Positions 38,264 through 48,900 of a stretch of DNA of 64,000 bases are shown here, in pieces (position 1 is the first letter of the stretch; each line of letters begins with the position of its first letter). The notes beneath the pieces are model-generated. The model saw only the letters and a list, made by a program, of their open reading frames with translations. It ran no database searches and was not told the origin of the DNA. The DNA is taken from positions 620,001-684,000 of the forward strand of contig NZ_CP133480.1 of assembly GCF_031195445.1 (NCBI RefSeq), in the 5' to 3' direction. Source of the stretch: Acuticoccus sp. MNP-M23 (GTDB taxonomy: Bacteria; Pseudomonadota; Alphaproteobacteria; Rhizobiales; Amorphaceae). The position numbers were made by a program, and so were the translations under genes.

Positions 38264-38966
38264 GCCCCTTGCGCCAGGAGGCGAATTCGGTGCGCGTTGC
38301 CTCCTCGGTGGCGGGGTAGAGGCCGAGGATGGAGCGGCCCTCCAGCACCTTCTCGGCCACGAAATCCTCAAAGCACGTCATTTCGACAGCTTCCGCGGTG
38401 ATCTCGTCCACCAGATGGGCCGGGATCACGATGACCCCCTCGCCATCGCCCACCATCACATCGCCCGGAAACACCGGCGCGTCGCCGCACCCGATGGGCA
38501 CGTTGATGTCGATCGCCTGATGCTTCGTGAGGTTGGTGGGGGCGGACGGCCGGTTGTGGTAGGCGGGGATCGAAAGATCAGCAATTTCCGGACTGTCGCG
38601 AAACCCGCCGTCCGTCACCACACCGGCAACACCACGCACCATCAACCGCGAAACGAGGATCGCCCCGGCGGATGCTGCGGTGGGGTCCTTGCGCGAATCG
38701 ATCACCAGCACTGCGCCCGCCGGGCAGTCCTCCACCGCCTTGCGCTGGGGATGACCGCGGTCCTGAAAGACCGTGATGGGGTTCAGGTCCTCGCGGGCCG
38801 GAATGTAGCGCAGCGTGAACGCTTCGCCGACCATGTTGGGTTTGCCGGCGTCGATCGGCCTCACATTCTGCACGAACTGGTTGTTGAGGCCACGTTTGAA
38901 CAGGGCCGTGGAGAGCGTCGCGGTGGAGACGCCCTTGAGCGCCTCGCGGTTTTCGTCAGAGAGCAT
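38253..38966 (-). CDS. RraA-like protein (4-hydroxy-4-methyl-2-oxoglutarate aldolase family)
   Basis: A 237-residue member of the RraA/HMG-aldolase fold. GVSTATLSTALFKRG near the start, GAILVSRLMVRGVAGVVTDG and the GGFRDSPEI segment match the family's substrate-binding region. The ATG at 38966 follows a strong GGAGGA site; the longer upstream frame is discarded. Members include both RNase E regulators and pyruvate aldolases; the sequence alone does not separate these, although aldolase-like catabolic roles are common in this order. Confidence 0.85.
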   Translation of the reverse strand: MLSDENREALKGVSTATLSTALFKRGLNNQFVQNVRPIDAGKPNMVGEAFTLRYIPAREDLNPITVFQDRGHPQRKAVEDCPAGAVLVIDSRKDPTAASAGAILVSRLMVRGVAGVVTDGGFRDSPEIADLSIPAYHNRPSAPTNLTKHQAIDINVPIGCGDAPVFPGDVMVGDGEGVIVIPAHLVDEITAEAVEMTCFEDFVAEKVLEGRSILGLYPATEEATRTEFASWRKGRGR

Positions 38967-39054
38967 CTTTTCCTCCGGTCGCCCGGCTGTTGATGTGCCT
39001 GGGCGCCATGGGAGAGACCTTGCCCCGCCGCCGGGTCCGCGGCAAGCTCGCGCC

Positions 39055-39582
39055 ATGCAACTTTGCCGCGCCGCATGCCCCTCCCCCATCGGCCCGCTCA
39101 CCGTCATCACCGACGGCGAGGACAATCTCTGCGCGCTCGACTTCGACGGCTATGACGAGCGCCTCCACCGCCTTCTGGTGCGCTATCACGGCGCGGCGCT
39201 GACTGTGGCCGAAACGCCCGTCCCCCGCGCCATCGCAAAGGCGTTGGACGCCTATTTTGCCGGCGCGATGGATGCGCTGCAGGCGCTGCCGGTGCGCACC
39301 AACGGGAGCGCCTTCCAGGAGCGGGTGTGGACCGCCCTGCGCACCATCGGGCCCGGCGAAACGCTGAGCTACGGCGCACTTGCCGCGCGCATCGGTTCCG
39401 CCAAGGCCAGCCGCGCGGTCGGGCTGGCCAACGGCGCCAACCCCGTTGCCATCGCTGTGCCCTGCCACCGCGTGATCGGCGCCGACGGCTCGCTCACCGG
39501 CTTCGGCGGCGGCATCGAACGCAAGCGCTGGCTCCTTGCCCATGAGGCGGCCCATTCGGGCCTGTTTGCCGCCATCGCCTGA
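39055..39582 (+). CDS. ogt: Methylated-DNA-protein-cysteine methyltransferase
   Basis: Repairs O6-methylguanine by transferring the methyl group to its own cysteine. The 175-residue protein has the active-site motif AVPCHRVIG and the recognition helix segment TLSYGALAARIGSAKASRAVG. The ATG at 39055 begins MQLCRAACPSPIGPLTV. The gene is divergent from the RraA-like gene across 88 bp. Confidence 0.94.
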   Translation: MQLCRAACPSPIGPLTVITDGEDNLCALDFDGYDERLHRLLVRYHGAALTVAETPVPRAIAKALDAYFAGAMDALQALPVRTNGSAFQERVWTALRTIGPGETLSYGALAARIGSAKASRAVGLANGANPVAIAVPCHRVIGADGSLTGFGGGIERKRWLLAHEAAHSGLFAAIA

Positions 39583-39642
39583 AACCCTTGCCCAAATGTG
39601 CAATCGACCTGTTAGGTTGGCCGCAAAACGGGAGGAACGGGC

Positions 39643-40926
39643 ATGGATGTCATTCGGGATCTGGTTGAGCACATCAAGGTGCCGGCGATGGCGCCGGTGC
39701 GGCAGATTTTCGACGACACCCACATCGCCGACCTCGAAGCCCACCTTAGCCGCGCCTTCACCGAGGCCAACCTTGCCGCCCGCATCAAACCCGGCGAGAC
39801 CGTGGCGCTCGGCGTCGGGAGCCGCGGCGTTGCCGAACTCCCGACCCTCGTGCGCCTCACGGTCGAGGCGCTGAAGGCGGCGGGCGCAGAACCCTTCATC
39901 GTGCCGGCCATGGGCAGCCATGGCGGTGCGTCCGCGGAAGGGCAGACGAAAATGCTGGCCTCCCTCGGCGTGACCGAAGAGAGCGCCGGCTGCCCGATCC
40001 GCTCATCCATGGAAACGGTCACCGTCGGCCAGCTCCCCAGCGGCCTTGCCGCGCTGATGGACGCCGAGGCGATGGGGGCCGACCACATCGCCTTCATCAA
40101 CCGCGTCAAGCCGCACACCAGCTTCTCGGGCACCATCGAGAGCGGCCTTTGCAAGATGATGGCAATCGGCCTTGCCAACCAGAAGGGCGCGGACAGCTGC
40201 CACCAGGAAGGCTTCGGCCGGATGGCGCACAACGTGGTGGAGATGGCGAAGGTGAAGCTCGCCAACGCGCCGATCCTGTTCGGCCTTGCAACCGTCGAGA
40301 ATGGCTACGACCGGATCGCCATGGCCGAAGTGGTGTTCGCCGAGGACATTCTGGCGCGCGAACCGGCCCTGCTTGCCGAAGCGCGATCGAAAATGCCGCG
40401 CGTGCTGTTCGACCCGCTGGACGTTCTGGTGGTCGGCCAGATGGGAAAGGATTTTTCCGGCTCCGGCATGGATCCCAACATCACCGGTCGCCCCGGCACG
40501 CCCTATCTTGATCTGCGCCAGACCACCGGCAAGCTGGTTGTGCTGAACATCAGTCAACGGTCGGGCGGCAACGCCACGGGCCTTGGCCTTGCGGACTTCT
40601 GCACCAAGGCCCTTTACGACCAGATCGACTACCGCGCGTTCTACACCAACCACCTGACGTCGACCGTCACCACGGGCTCGAAAATCCCGATGATCATGGC
40701 GACCGACAAGATGGCCGTGCAGGGTGCGGTTAAGACCTGCAACGCGGCAGACCCGCTGGCCCCCCGCATCGCCTACATCCCCAACACGCTGCAGCTGGAG
40801 CATGTTTTCGTCAGTGAGGCGCTGCTGGCCGAGGCCCGCTCGCGGGACGATGTGGAAGCGCTGACGGATGCAACCGACTGGCCGTTTGACGCGGAAGGCA
40901 CATCCACCCTCTCTTTCAAGCACTGA
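39643..40926 (+). CDS. LarA-family nickel-pincer-type racemase/epimerase (DUF2088)
   Basis: A 427-residue protein of the lactate racemase LarA superfamily. Residues corresponding to the nickel-pincer nucleotide ligands seem to be present: His93 (GSHGG), His158 (KPHTS), Lys171 (SGLCKMM) and His187 (DSCHQ). The spacing Lys171-His187 equals the 16 residues between Lys184 and His200 of the Lactobacillus enzyme. Start ATG 39643 follows GGGAGGAACGG. The substrate is unknown; the superfamily includes racemases and epimerases of several 2-hydroxy acids. Cofactor genes larC, larE and larB lie at 54.1-56.6 kb. It ends 48 bp before smpB. Confidence 0.82.
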   Translation: MDVIRDLVEHIKVPAMAPVRQIFDDTHIADLEAHLSRAFTEANLAARIKPGETVALGVGSRGVAELPTLVRLTVEALKAAGAEPFIVPAMGSHGGASAEGQTKMLASLGVTEESAGCPIRSSMETVTVGQLPSGLAALMDAEAMGADHIAFINRVKPHTSFSGTIESGLCKMMAIGLANQKGADSCHQEGFGRMAHNVVEMAKVKLANAPILFGLATVENGYDRIAMAEVVFAEDILAREPALLAEARSKMPRVLFDPLDVLVVGQMGKDFSGSGMDPNITGRPGTPYLDLRQTTGKLVVLNISQRSGGNATGLGLADFCTKALYDQIDYRAFYTNHLTSTVTTGSKIPMIMATDKMAVQGAVKTCNAADPLAPRIAYIPNTLQLEHVFVSEALLAEARSRDDVEALTDATDWPFDAEGTSTLSFKH

Positions 40927-40974
40927 ACGGCGCCCCATATAGGAATGCCGAACAAAAGACCCTAGAAGTCCCCG

Positions 40975-41457
40975 ATGGCCAAACCGAACAAACCGGACCC
41001 CAACGAGCGGGTCGTCGCAGAGAACCGCAAAGCGCGCTTCAACTACGAGATCCTCGACACGGTGGAAGCCGGCATCCAGCTTCAGGGCACGGAAGTGAAA
41101 TCGCTGCGCGATGGCCGGTCCAACGTGGCCGACGCCTACGCCAGCGATACCAACGGCGAGCTGTGGCTCTACAATTTCCACATTCCCGAGTATCAGAAGG
41201 CAATGACGCTGCTCAACCACGAGCTGCGCCGCCCGCGCAAGCTGCTGCTGCGCCGCAGTGAACTGAACAAGATGATCGGCTCGATCCAGAAGGAAGGGCT
41301 CACCATCGTGCCGCTGCGCGTCTATTTCAACGCGCGCGGCATGGCGAAGGTGCTGGTGGCGCTGGCGAAGGGCAAGAAGAACCACGACAAGCGCGAGACG
41401 TCCAAGCAGCGCGACTGGCAGCGCGACAAGCAACGCCTGCTGCGCGACAAGGGCTGA
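40975..41457 (+). CDS. smpB: SsrA-binding protein SmpB
   Basis: Binds tmRNA for ribosome rescue. The 160-residue protein has NRKARFNYEILDTVEAGIQLQ, the TEVKSLRDG motif and the basic C-terminal tail (KRETSKQRDWQRDKQR). No ssrA gene was recognised in the window. Confidence 0.96.
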   Translation: MAKPNKPDPNERVVAENRKARFNYEILDTVEAGIQLQGTEVKSLRDGRSNVADAYASDTNGELWLYNFHIPEYQKAMTLLNHELRRPRKLLLRRSELNKMIGSIQKEGLTIVPLRVYFNARGMAKVLVALAKGKKNHDKRETSKQRDWQRDKQRLLRDKG

Positions 41458-41461
41458 TCAC

Positions 41462-41487
41462 GGCGCGCGACGCGCCACCGTTTCTTT
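41462..41487 (+). terminator. Probable intrinsic terminator of smpB
   Basis: Stem GGCGCG/CGCGCC (41462-41467, 41471-41476) with a 3-nt loop, followed by ACCG and a broken T-run (TTTCTTT). It lies just after the smpB stop. The T-run is imperfect. Confidence 0.5.
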
Positions 41488-41579
41488 GTCTTGATATCCT
41501 GCCAGACGTCCGCTGTTGCGGACGCCCCGTCCCAGTCGGCGGACGCGCTGGCCCGCATCGGCCGCGCCGTGCTGAAAAC

Positions 41580-42971
41580 CTACCGTGCCAGACTGTTGGC
41601 GAGCAGCTTCAGCCCTTCGCCTTCGGAGGCGGCCAGCTTGAGGCAGGTGGCCGTGAGCTCGACCGCGCGCTCGATGTCCTCGAACGTGTGCGTCGAGTTG
41701 ATGAAAAACCGCAGGCGCGCGGCCTTCTCCGGCACGGCCGGATAGATGATCGGCTGCACGTTGAGCCCGGCTTCGGACAGGCGGTGCGACACGACGGCGG
41801 CCAGAATGCTGTCCCCGATGATGATCGGCACCACGGCAAGGCCTTCGCTGGTGCCGGTGTCGAGCCCGGCCGCTTTCGCCGTCTTCAGGAAATGCTGGCC
41901 GTTTTCCACCAGTTTGGTCACTCGCTCCGGCTCTTCGTCCAGAATCTTGAGCGCAGCCAGGGCAGCTGCGGTGGATGCCGGCGGCAGGCCCACCGAGAAC
42001 ACGAAGCCCGGCGCCGTCGCCTTCAGATATTCCACCAGCGAGGACGACCCGGCAATGAAGCCGCCGCAGGACGACAGCGTCTTCGACAGCGTGCCCATCC
42101 AGATTTCAACCGCGTTGGGGTCCACCCCGTCGCGCTCGGCGAGGCCACGGCCGGTTTCACCCACAACGCCCAGCGCGTGGGCTTCATCCACCAGCAGCCA
42201 CGCATCGTAGCGGTTTTTGAGGCGCACCAGCTTGGCAAGGGGCGGCGAGTCCCCGTCCATGGAGTAAAGGCCCTCCACCGCAATCAGCACCCGGTCGAAG
42301 CTCGAGCGGCTCTTGCTCAGGAGCTCTTCCAGATGGTCCAGATCGTTGTGGCGGAAGGTGAGACGGGTCGCGCCCGACAGGCGCACGCCCTCCACAATGG
42401 AGTTGTGGATGAAGGCATCGGTGAGGACGAGATCGTCCTTTTTCAGAAGGTGCCCGATGGTCGTGACGTTGGTGGCATGGCCGGACACCATCACCACGGC
42501 ATCTTCCACGCCGAGATAATGGGCGATGGCCGCCTCGAATTCCCGGTGGAACGGGCGCTCGCCGGACACGACGCGGCTCGCCGAGACGGAGGTGCCGAAG
42601 GTGTCGGTCGCTGCCTTGGCGGCTTCGGTGACGCGCGGGTCGCCGTTGAGGCCGCAATAATCGTACGACGAGAAGTTGATGTACTCGCGACCGTCGATCT
42701 GCGTATGGGCGGCGGCCCGGACTTCGTGGGAGCGGAAGAACGGGCTTTCGATCTTCAGGATGTCGGCGGCAGCGCGCTGGATCTTCAGCTGGCGCACTTC
42801 ATCGAGGGTGCCGAAATCGAACGCGGTGGACGCGGTCCGCCGTTCGGTTTCCTTCGGCACCATCCGGTCGAACTTGCGCTCCAGACCGGCCTTGCGGGAG
42901 GCGCGACCAGCGGCCAGGAGCTGATCCTTGGCCGCCGCCTTCAACCCACCGATGCCACCGCGTTTCGTCAT
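41580..42971 (-). CDS. Alpha-oxoamine synthase (RkpG/8-amino-7-oxononanoate synthase-like)
   Basis: A 463-residue fold-type I PLP enzyme that condenses an acyl thioester with an amino acid and releases CO2. PLP lysine is Lys297 in GTLSKTLSSCGG; Asp262 and His265 are in VDEAHALG; SSYDYCGLNGDPRV is the family's substrate region. About 75 residues precede the core, longer than typical 390-residue biotin enzymes. It overlaps the PKS stop (ATGA), so the two are translationally coupled. The same pairing occurs as RkpA-RkpG in Sinorhizobium K-antigen synthesis. The predicted job is to off-load the PKS acyl chain as an amino-ketone. The amino acid used is unknown. Confidence 0.88.
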   Translation of the reverse strand: MTKRGGIGGLKAAAKDQLLAAGRASRKAGLERKFDRMVPKETERRTASTAFDFGTLDEVRQLKIQRAAADILKIESPFFRSHEVRAAAHTQIDGREYINFSSYDYCGLNGDPRVTEAAKAATDTFGTSVSASRVVSGERPFHREFEAAIAHYLGVEDAVVMVSGHATNVTTIGHLLKKDDLVLTDAFIHNSIVEGVRLSGATRLTFRHNDLDHLEELLSKSRSSFDRVLIAVEGLYSMDGDSPPLAKLVRLKNRYDAWLLVDEAHALGVVGETGRGLAERDGVDPNAVEIWMGTLSKTLSSCGGFIAGSSSLVEYLKATAPGFVFSVGLPPASTAAALAALKILDEEPERVTKLVENGQHFLKTAKAAGLDTGTSEGLAVVPIIIGDSILAAVVSHRLSEAGLNVQPIIYPAVPEKAARLRFFINSTHTFEDIERAVELTATCLKLAASEGEGLKLLANSLAR

Positions 42972-45900
42972 GAAATGATCTTCCTCATGCCGCTCGTCTT
43001 CTGAAGAACGGCCGCTTCGAGCGCCTCGATGTCGGTGTCGCCCTTTTCGACGTTTTCAGAGAGGTGGCGACTTGCCACAGCCTCTGAATCCTCGTCCATC
43101 ACCGCATCGTCGCCACGGCCGCGCTGGACCACCTTCTTGGCAAGGTCGGTCAGCGTTGCGCCGGCCGCCAGCGACATCAGCGGAATGTCGATTCCGAGCC
43201 GCTGCTCGGCCGCCATGCGCAGTTCCACACCCATCAGCGAATCCATGCCGAGCGCGGTGAGCGGCTTGTGCACGTCGATCTCGCCGGTGGGCAGCTTGAG
43301 GATCCGCGAAATTTCGCCGGTGAGGAGGCGCGTCACTTCGCCAAGCGCTTCCTGATCGGTGAGGCCGGCGAGGCGTTCGGACAGGTTGATCGCGCCGCCG
43401 CCTTCGCCTGATTCGGTCGGCTCCTCGGCAAGGTCCTCGAACGAGGGGCTTTTCACCAGCTCCAGATCCTTGCGCGCCGCAGCCCAGTCCACCTTGCCGA
43501 TGAGACGGACCGCAGGGCCTTCGGTCATCGCGCCGTCTTCGATCAGCGCCTTCAGACCGGCAAGGCCTTCGGCGGAGCTGACCAGATGGCGCCCGAGCTT
43601 GCGCTGCAACAGCTCGTTGGCGCTGGAATCACGGGCCAGGACGCCAACGTCGCCAATGCCGCCCCAGGAGATGGCGAGTGCAGGCTTGCCCTCGGCCCGG
43701 CGACGCCGCGCGATGGCTTCCAGGAAGGCATTGGCGGCCACGTAATTGGCCTGCCCCGGATTGCCGAGTTGCACGGTGATGGAGGAGTAGACCACAAACA
43801 GGTCGTGCGGCACGTCGCGCGTGGCCGCCTCCAGCGAGATAACACCGGCAACTTTGGGTGTGATTGGCGTGGCGAAGCGGTCTTCGTCCAGGGACGTGAT
43901 CAGCGCGTCGTCCAGCACCATGGCCATCTGGAACACGCCGCCCAGCGGGCGCTCGGCGGCAATCTCGGCCACCAGCGCAGCCGTCGCGGCCTTGTCAGTC
44001 ACGTCCAGCGTTGCAAGCGTGATGCTGACACCGGCCGCGCGGTGCGCCTCAATGGCCGCCGCAATCGTCTCGTCCTTGACGCCGGAGCGGCTGGCGAGAA
44101 CCAGATGCCGGGCACCTTCCGCAATCAGCCACTCTGCGGTGGCAAAGCCGAAGCCGGACGTACCGCCCACCAGCAGATACGCCTTGTCCGGGGCGACAAC
44201 GGCGCGCGGCTCCGGCCGCGGTTCGGGCGGCAGGGGCGCCTCGACAATGATCTTGCCGATATGGCCAGCCGACTGCATCAGGCGGAACGCATCGCGCACG
44301 CCGTCCGCCGCGAACATGCGGTAGGGCAGCGGGGTCAGCTCGCCGGTGCCGAAGAGGTCGATCACCGTCTTCAGGATGCGCTTGGCGGACTTCGGCTTGT
44401 GCTTCATCAGCTGGTCGGCGTCGATGCCGAAATAGCTGAGGTTGCGGCGGAAGGGGCGCAGGCCGAGCTTTGTGTCGGCGTAGAAGTCGCGCTTGCCGAG
44501 CTCCAGGAACCGGCCAAACGGCTTCAGCGCCCCGACGGACCGCTCCATCGCCTCGCCGGCCAGCGAATTGAGCACCACATCGACGCCTTCGCCGCCCGTG
44601 GCGGCACGCGCCTCGTCGGCAAAGGTCAGGCCGCGGGAATCGAACACTTCGTCGGCGCCAAGGCGGGTCAGCAGCGCCCGCTTTTCGGTGGTTCCTGCGG
44701 TGGCAAACACGGTTGCGCCGCGCCACTTGGCGATCTGCAGTGCCGCAAGGCCGACGCCGCCAGCGCCGCCGTGGATGAGGACGGTGTCGCCCTCCTCCAG
44801 CTGGCCGAGCTCCACCAGCGCGTAATACGCCGTCAGGAACGCGACCGGGACGCTGGCTGTGGCCGCCGGGCCAAGGTCGGCCGGCCGGCGGGCAACGGCA
44901 GACGCGGTGACGGTGACATGGGAGGCAAAACAGGCCGGTGCGAAGGCGATGACAGGGTCGCCCACCGCAAGGTCGGTCACGTCAGCGCCGATGGCTTCGA
45001 CCACGCCGGCGCATTCCATCCCAAGCGTCGCGCCGGCAAAGCCGTCCTGCAACGCCTCGTGCGGAAGAAGGCCCAGCGTCCACATCACATCGCGGAAGTT
45101 GAGACCGACCGCTTCCACGCGCAGGCGAACGTCGCCAGCGCCCAGCGCCGGGTTTTTCGCGGTGCGCCAGACCAGATGATCGATGGAGCCACGGTGCGGG
45201 ATCGCAAGCGTGGTCATGTCGCCACCGGCAGGGCCCTGCGGCGCGGTCGGCCGGTAGCGCACGGCGCCGCGATGGTCGCTGGTCAGCACGATCTCGCGTT
45301 CTGCGTTCAGCTCTGCAAGCTCCGCGCGCAACCGGACCGCGGCTTCGCTCGGCTCGAAGCTCTGCGCCACATCCACCAGCCGCAGCGAAAGGTGCGGGAA
45401 CTCGTTGATGGCAACGCGGCCGAAGGCGCCAATGGCGGCTGCCACGGGGCGCACCTCGTTGGCACCCGGCACCTGCGCACCGAACGTCACAAGGGTGACG
45501 TTGCGGGCCTCAGTGCCCAGACCTTCGAGGAAACGGCTGATCTCGGTGAGCCGGCTTGCAAGTTTGGCCGGGTCGTTCTCGTGGATGGCGACCAGACAAT
45601 CGCCCTCCGGTCCGGAGGCCAGATCCAGCACCGGCGGCTGCTCTTCCTGCATGGCGGACAGCGCGTCGCAGACGCGGCGGGCAATCTCGCCCACGGCATG
45701 GAGCGACGGAAGCTCCGGCCAGTTCGTCCGCTCTGCCGCAGCCTCACGGCCGGCGGACCACAGGAGCGCATCGCATTCGGCGGAGGCGAGTGCCCCAACA
45801 CCGCGCACCTGAAGGCCGATGCCTTCGATGGCGGTGCGCCACTCATCGGCGTCGATCAGGCGGCCGACCGGCGATTCGGGATCAGCAGATCCCGCCCACC

Positions 45901-48900
45901 ATTCCGTGCTGAGGCCTGCCAGCGCGTCGGTAAATAGTGCAGGCCCGTAGGCCGCGCCCAGAACCGTTCCGCCCGGTTTCAGGAGCTCCACCAGGTCGGC
46001 GAGCAGCGGCGCGCCAAGCGCCGGCGCAACCACGATCGCGTCAAACGGATGATGCTCCGCAGCAAGCGTGCCGAACGGCGCCACTTCGACACCGGTCACC
46101 CGTTCGAACACGAGGCTGAGGCGCTCGGCGTCGGTCCGGTCGCGGTCGGTGATGACGAGGCGGACGCGCTCGGGGTCGATCTTGCTGGCAAGGCCACGCA
46201 GGAAGGTGGTGTTGGCCGCCCCGATCACCAGGACGCGGAGCGCGGCGTCGTTGCCGGCAAACAGCGCGTCCAGCGTTTCGGACAAGGCGCCAAACAGCGG
46301 CGCGGAGAACGGCGCATCGGTCAGAAGCTGCGCCATCAAAGGGTCAGCGGCGGGCAGCGTCTCGTCCAGCCCGTTGCGAATGGCATTCTCGAAGAAGGTG
46401 GGGAGCGCGGCCAGAAGTGCGGTTTCCGCCACCCGGTCCGGATGCTCGGCCGAAAGAAGCCCGACCACGTCGGCCACGGCCAGACCCGCGCCGGTGACCT
46501 GCCAGCGACCGTCCTTTTCCTCGGCCTGCTCGGACGCTTCCAGCGCCAGCAAAAGCCGGGTGACAAGCGGCACTGCAGTGCGGTTCAGCTTGCCTTTTTC
46601 GCAAAGGTCGTTGAGGCGGGCGGGCTCGGACAGGAGGGCGCCCAGCGCCTCTTCGGCAGCCGCCTGCACGCCGGCTTCCATGAGCAGCGCGGTTTCCGAA
46701 GGCTCGGCCCCATCCGCGGCCAGAAGGTGGGCGGGCAGCGCCGGCACCGCCGACGCAGGCTCCAGCGCACGGCTGATCCGCTTGATATAGGGGGCGGCAA
46801 AAATCGTCTCGGCGCCAGCGTGGCGGTTGAGCGGCACCGCCTGGAAGCGCACGGCCTCGATGACGGCGACAATCCCGCCCGCGGCATCGCGCAGCGTGAA
46901 GTCGGCCTCGACAATCCCCTCGGTGGGCATCCGCACCGAAAGGTCGGCTTCCACGGGCGCGGCAGCGTTCTGTGCCATCACCAGCCGGCCCACACGGATC
47001 GGCAGAACCGCCGTGTCGCCGCCTTCGATCTTGCCCGCAAGAAAGGCGAACAGGGCGTGGAAGCAGCTGTCGAACAGGGTCGGGTCGAGGACGAAGCCGA
47101 ACTTGGCCGTCGCCGGATCGGCGGATGCGAGGCGCACATGGGCGCGGCTGTCATCGATCAGCGACACCGAGTTGGCACGGCGGAACACCGGGCCGTACGG
47201 CAGGCCGAACGCCCGCGTCATTTCGTAAAGCCGAGCCGCGGGAACGATGGCGGCATCCGCCGGAACCTCGAACGGCAGGGGATTCTGCGGCGCGGCCGGT
47301 GCCTTGCCCACAGTTGCCTTCACATGCGGCATGTAGGGGTCGGTGGACAGCCGCACCCGGCTTTCGATGAGGAAGGTATGCGGCGCAATCTCGCGGGTTC
47401 GCACCTCGCGTTCGGTGGCATCGTCCAGCACCAGCGGGGCGTAGATGTCGAGATCGCGCACCTCGAGGGCCGCGTCCTTGTACAGCGCACGACCGGCGGC
47501 AAGCAGCATCTCGGTGAAACCCGCGGCGGGGAAGACGACGGCTTCCTCCACCTTGTGGTCCACGAGGAAGGGGAGGCGCCTGGCATCGTGAGACACCAGC
47601 CAGACCGACTGGTCCAGGTCGTGCCGGTCGCCGAGGAGAACGTGTGCGCGCCGGTCCAGCAGGCGCACGCGCTCGCTGGATTCGGCCGTGCGATAGTAGG
47701 CGTGCTGCCACGGGTAGTTCGGCAGAACCGACGCCGATGCCGCCTTGGCGCCGAACAGGATGTCCTCGTCCACCGAGGCGCCGTTGGCCAGCGCACCGCG
47801 GATGACTTCGGACACCGGCTGGGTTGCGGCGTCATTTTGCTGGAACGACGACAGGACCACTGCCTTGAGGTCCGAGGTCCGGGCGGCGTCGTTCAGATAA
47901 CCGGTCAGCACCGGGCGCGGACCAATTTCGAGGAACAGGCGGTGTTCACCCAGGAGCGACTTGATCGCTGCACTGAACAGCACGGGCTGGCGTACGTTAT
48001 CCCACCAGTAGGTGGCCCCGAGGTCGCGGCCATCCACCAGGGCGCCGGTGACGCTGGAGACCATCGGCAGCGTCGATGTCTGGGGCTCGATGCTGGCGAG
48101 CGAGTTGAGCAGCGGATCGCGGATCGGCTCCACGAGAGCGCAGTGGAACGGATAGTCGAGGTCGAGCCGCTTCAGCGCCCAGCGCTTCTTGCGCGCTGCC
48201 TTGCCAAATTCGGCAAGCGCGCCGACCGGACCGGAAATGGTGACAGACCGCGAGGAATTTTCTGCCGCCACTTCGAGGCCGGCATATGGCGCGATGGCGG
48301 CACGCGCCTCGTCCGGCGGCAGGAGCAGCGCAGCCATGCCGCCAAGGTGCCGTGTGACCTCCTGGTGCGTGGAGCGGGCGTGGATGACCCGCACCGCATC
48401 GGCCAGGCTGAGCGCGCCTGCGGCCCAGGCCGCGGCCACCTCGCCCACCGAATGGCCAACGACAGCCGACGGGGTGAGGCCCTTTTTCTGGAGCGATTCG
48501 GTGAGCGCCACCTGCAGCGCGAAAAGGAGCGGCTGCGCGATCTCGGTGCGCTCGATCTCGCTCTCAAGATCTTCGGAGAACAGCATCGTCACGAGAGACC
48601 AGCCGGCCACCGACATGAACAGGCGGTCCGCCCGGTCGAACGACAGGCGGAAATCGGTCTCGTTCTGGTAGGCGGTCCGGCCCATGCCGGCCCACTGCGA
48701 GCCGTTGCCGGAATAGACGAACACCGGCGCCTGCGCTGCGGTCAGCGCTTCGCCCAGAACGGCGCGCTCATGCTTTTCGCCGGCAGCCACGGCGGTGAGC
48801 GCGGCGCCCACCTCATCGGTGGTGCCCGGCGCGATGACGGCGCGGAACGGAAGCCGCTGGCGACCGTGGGCCGCGGCATTGGCGTAAAGTGCGGTGTCAC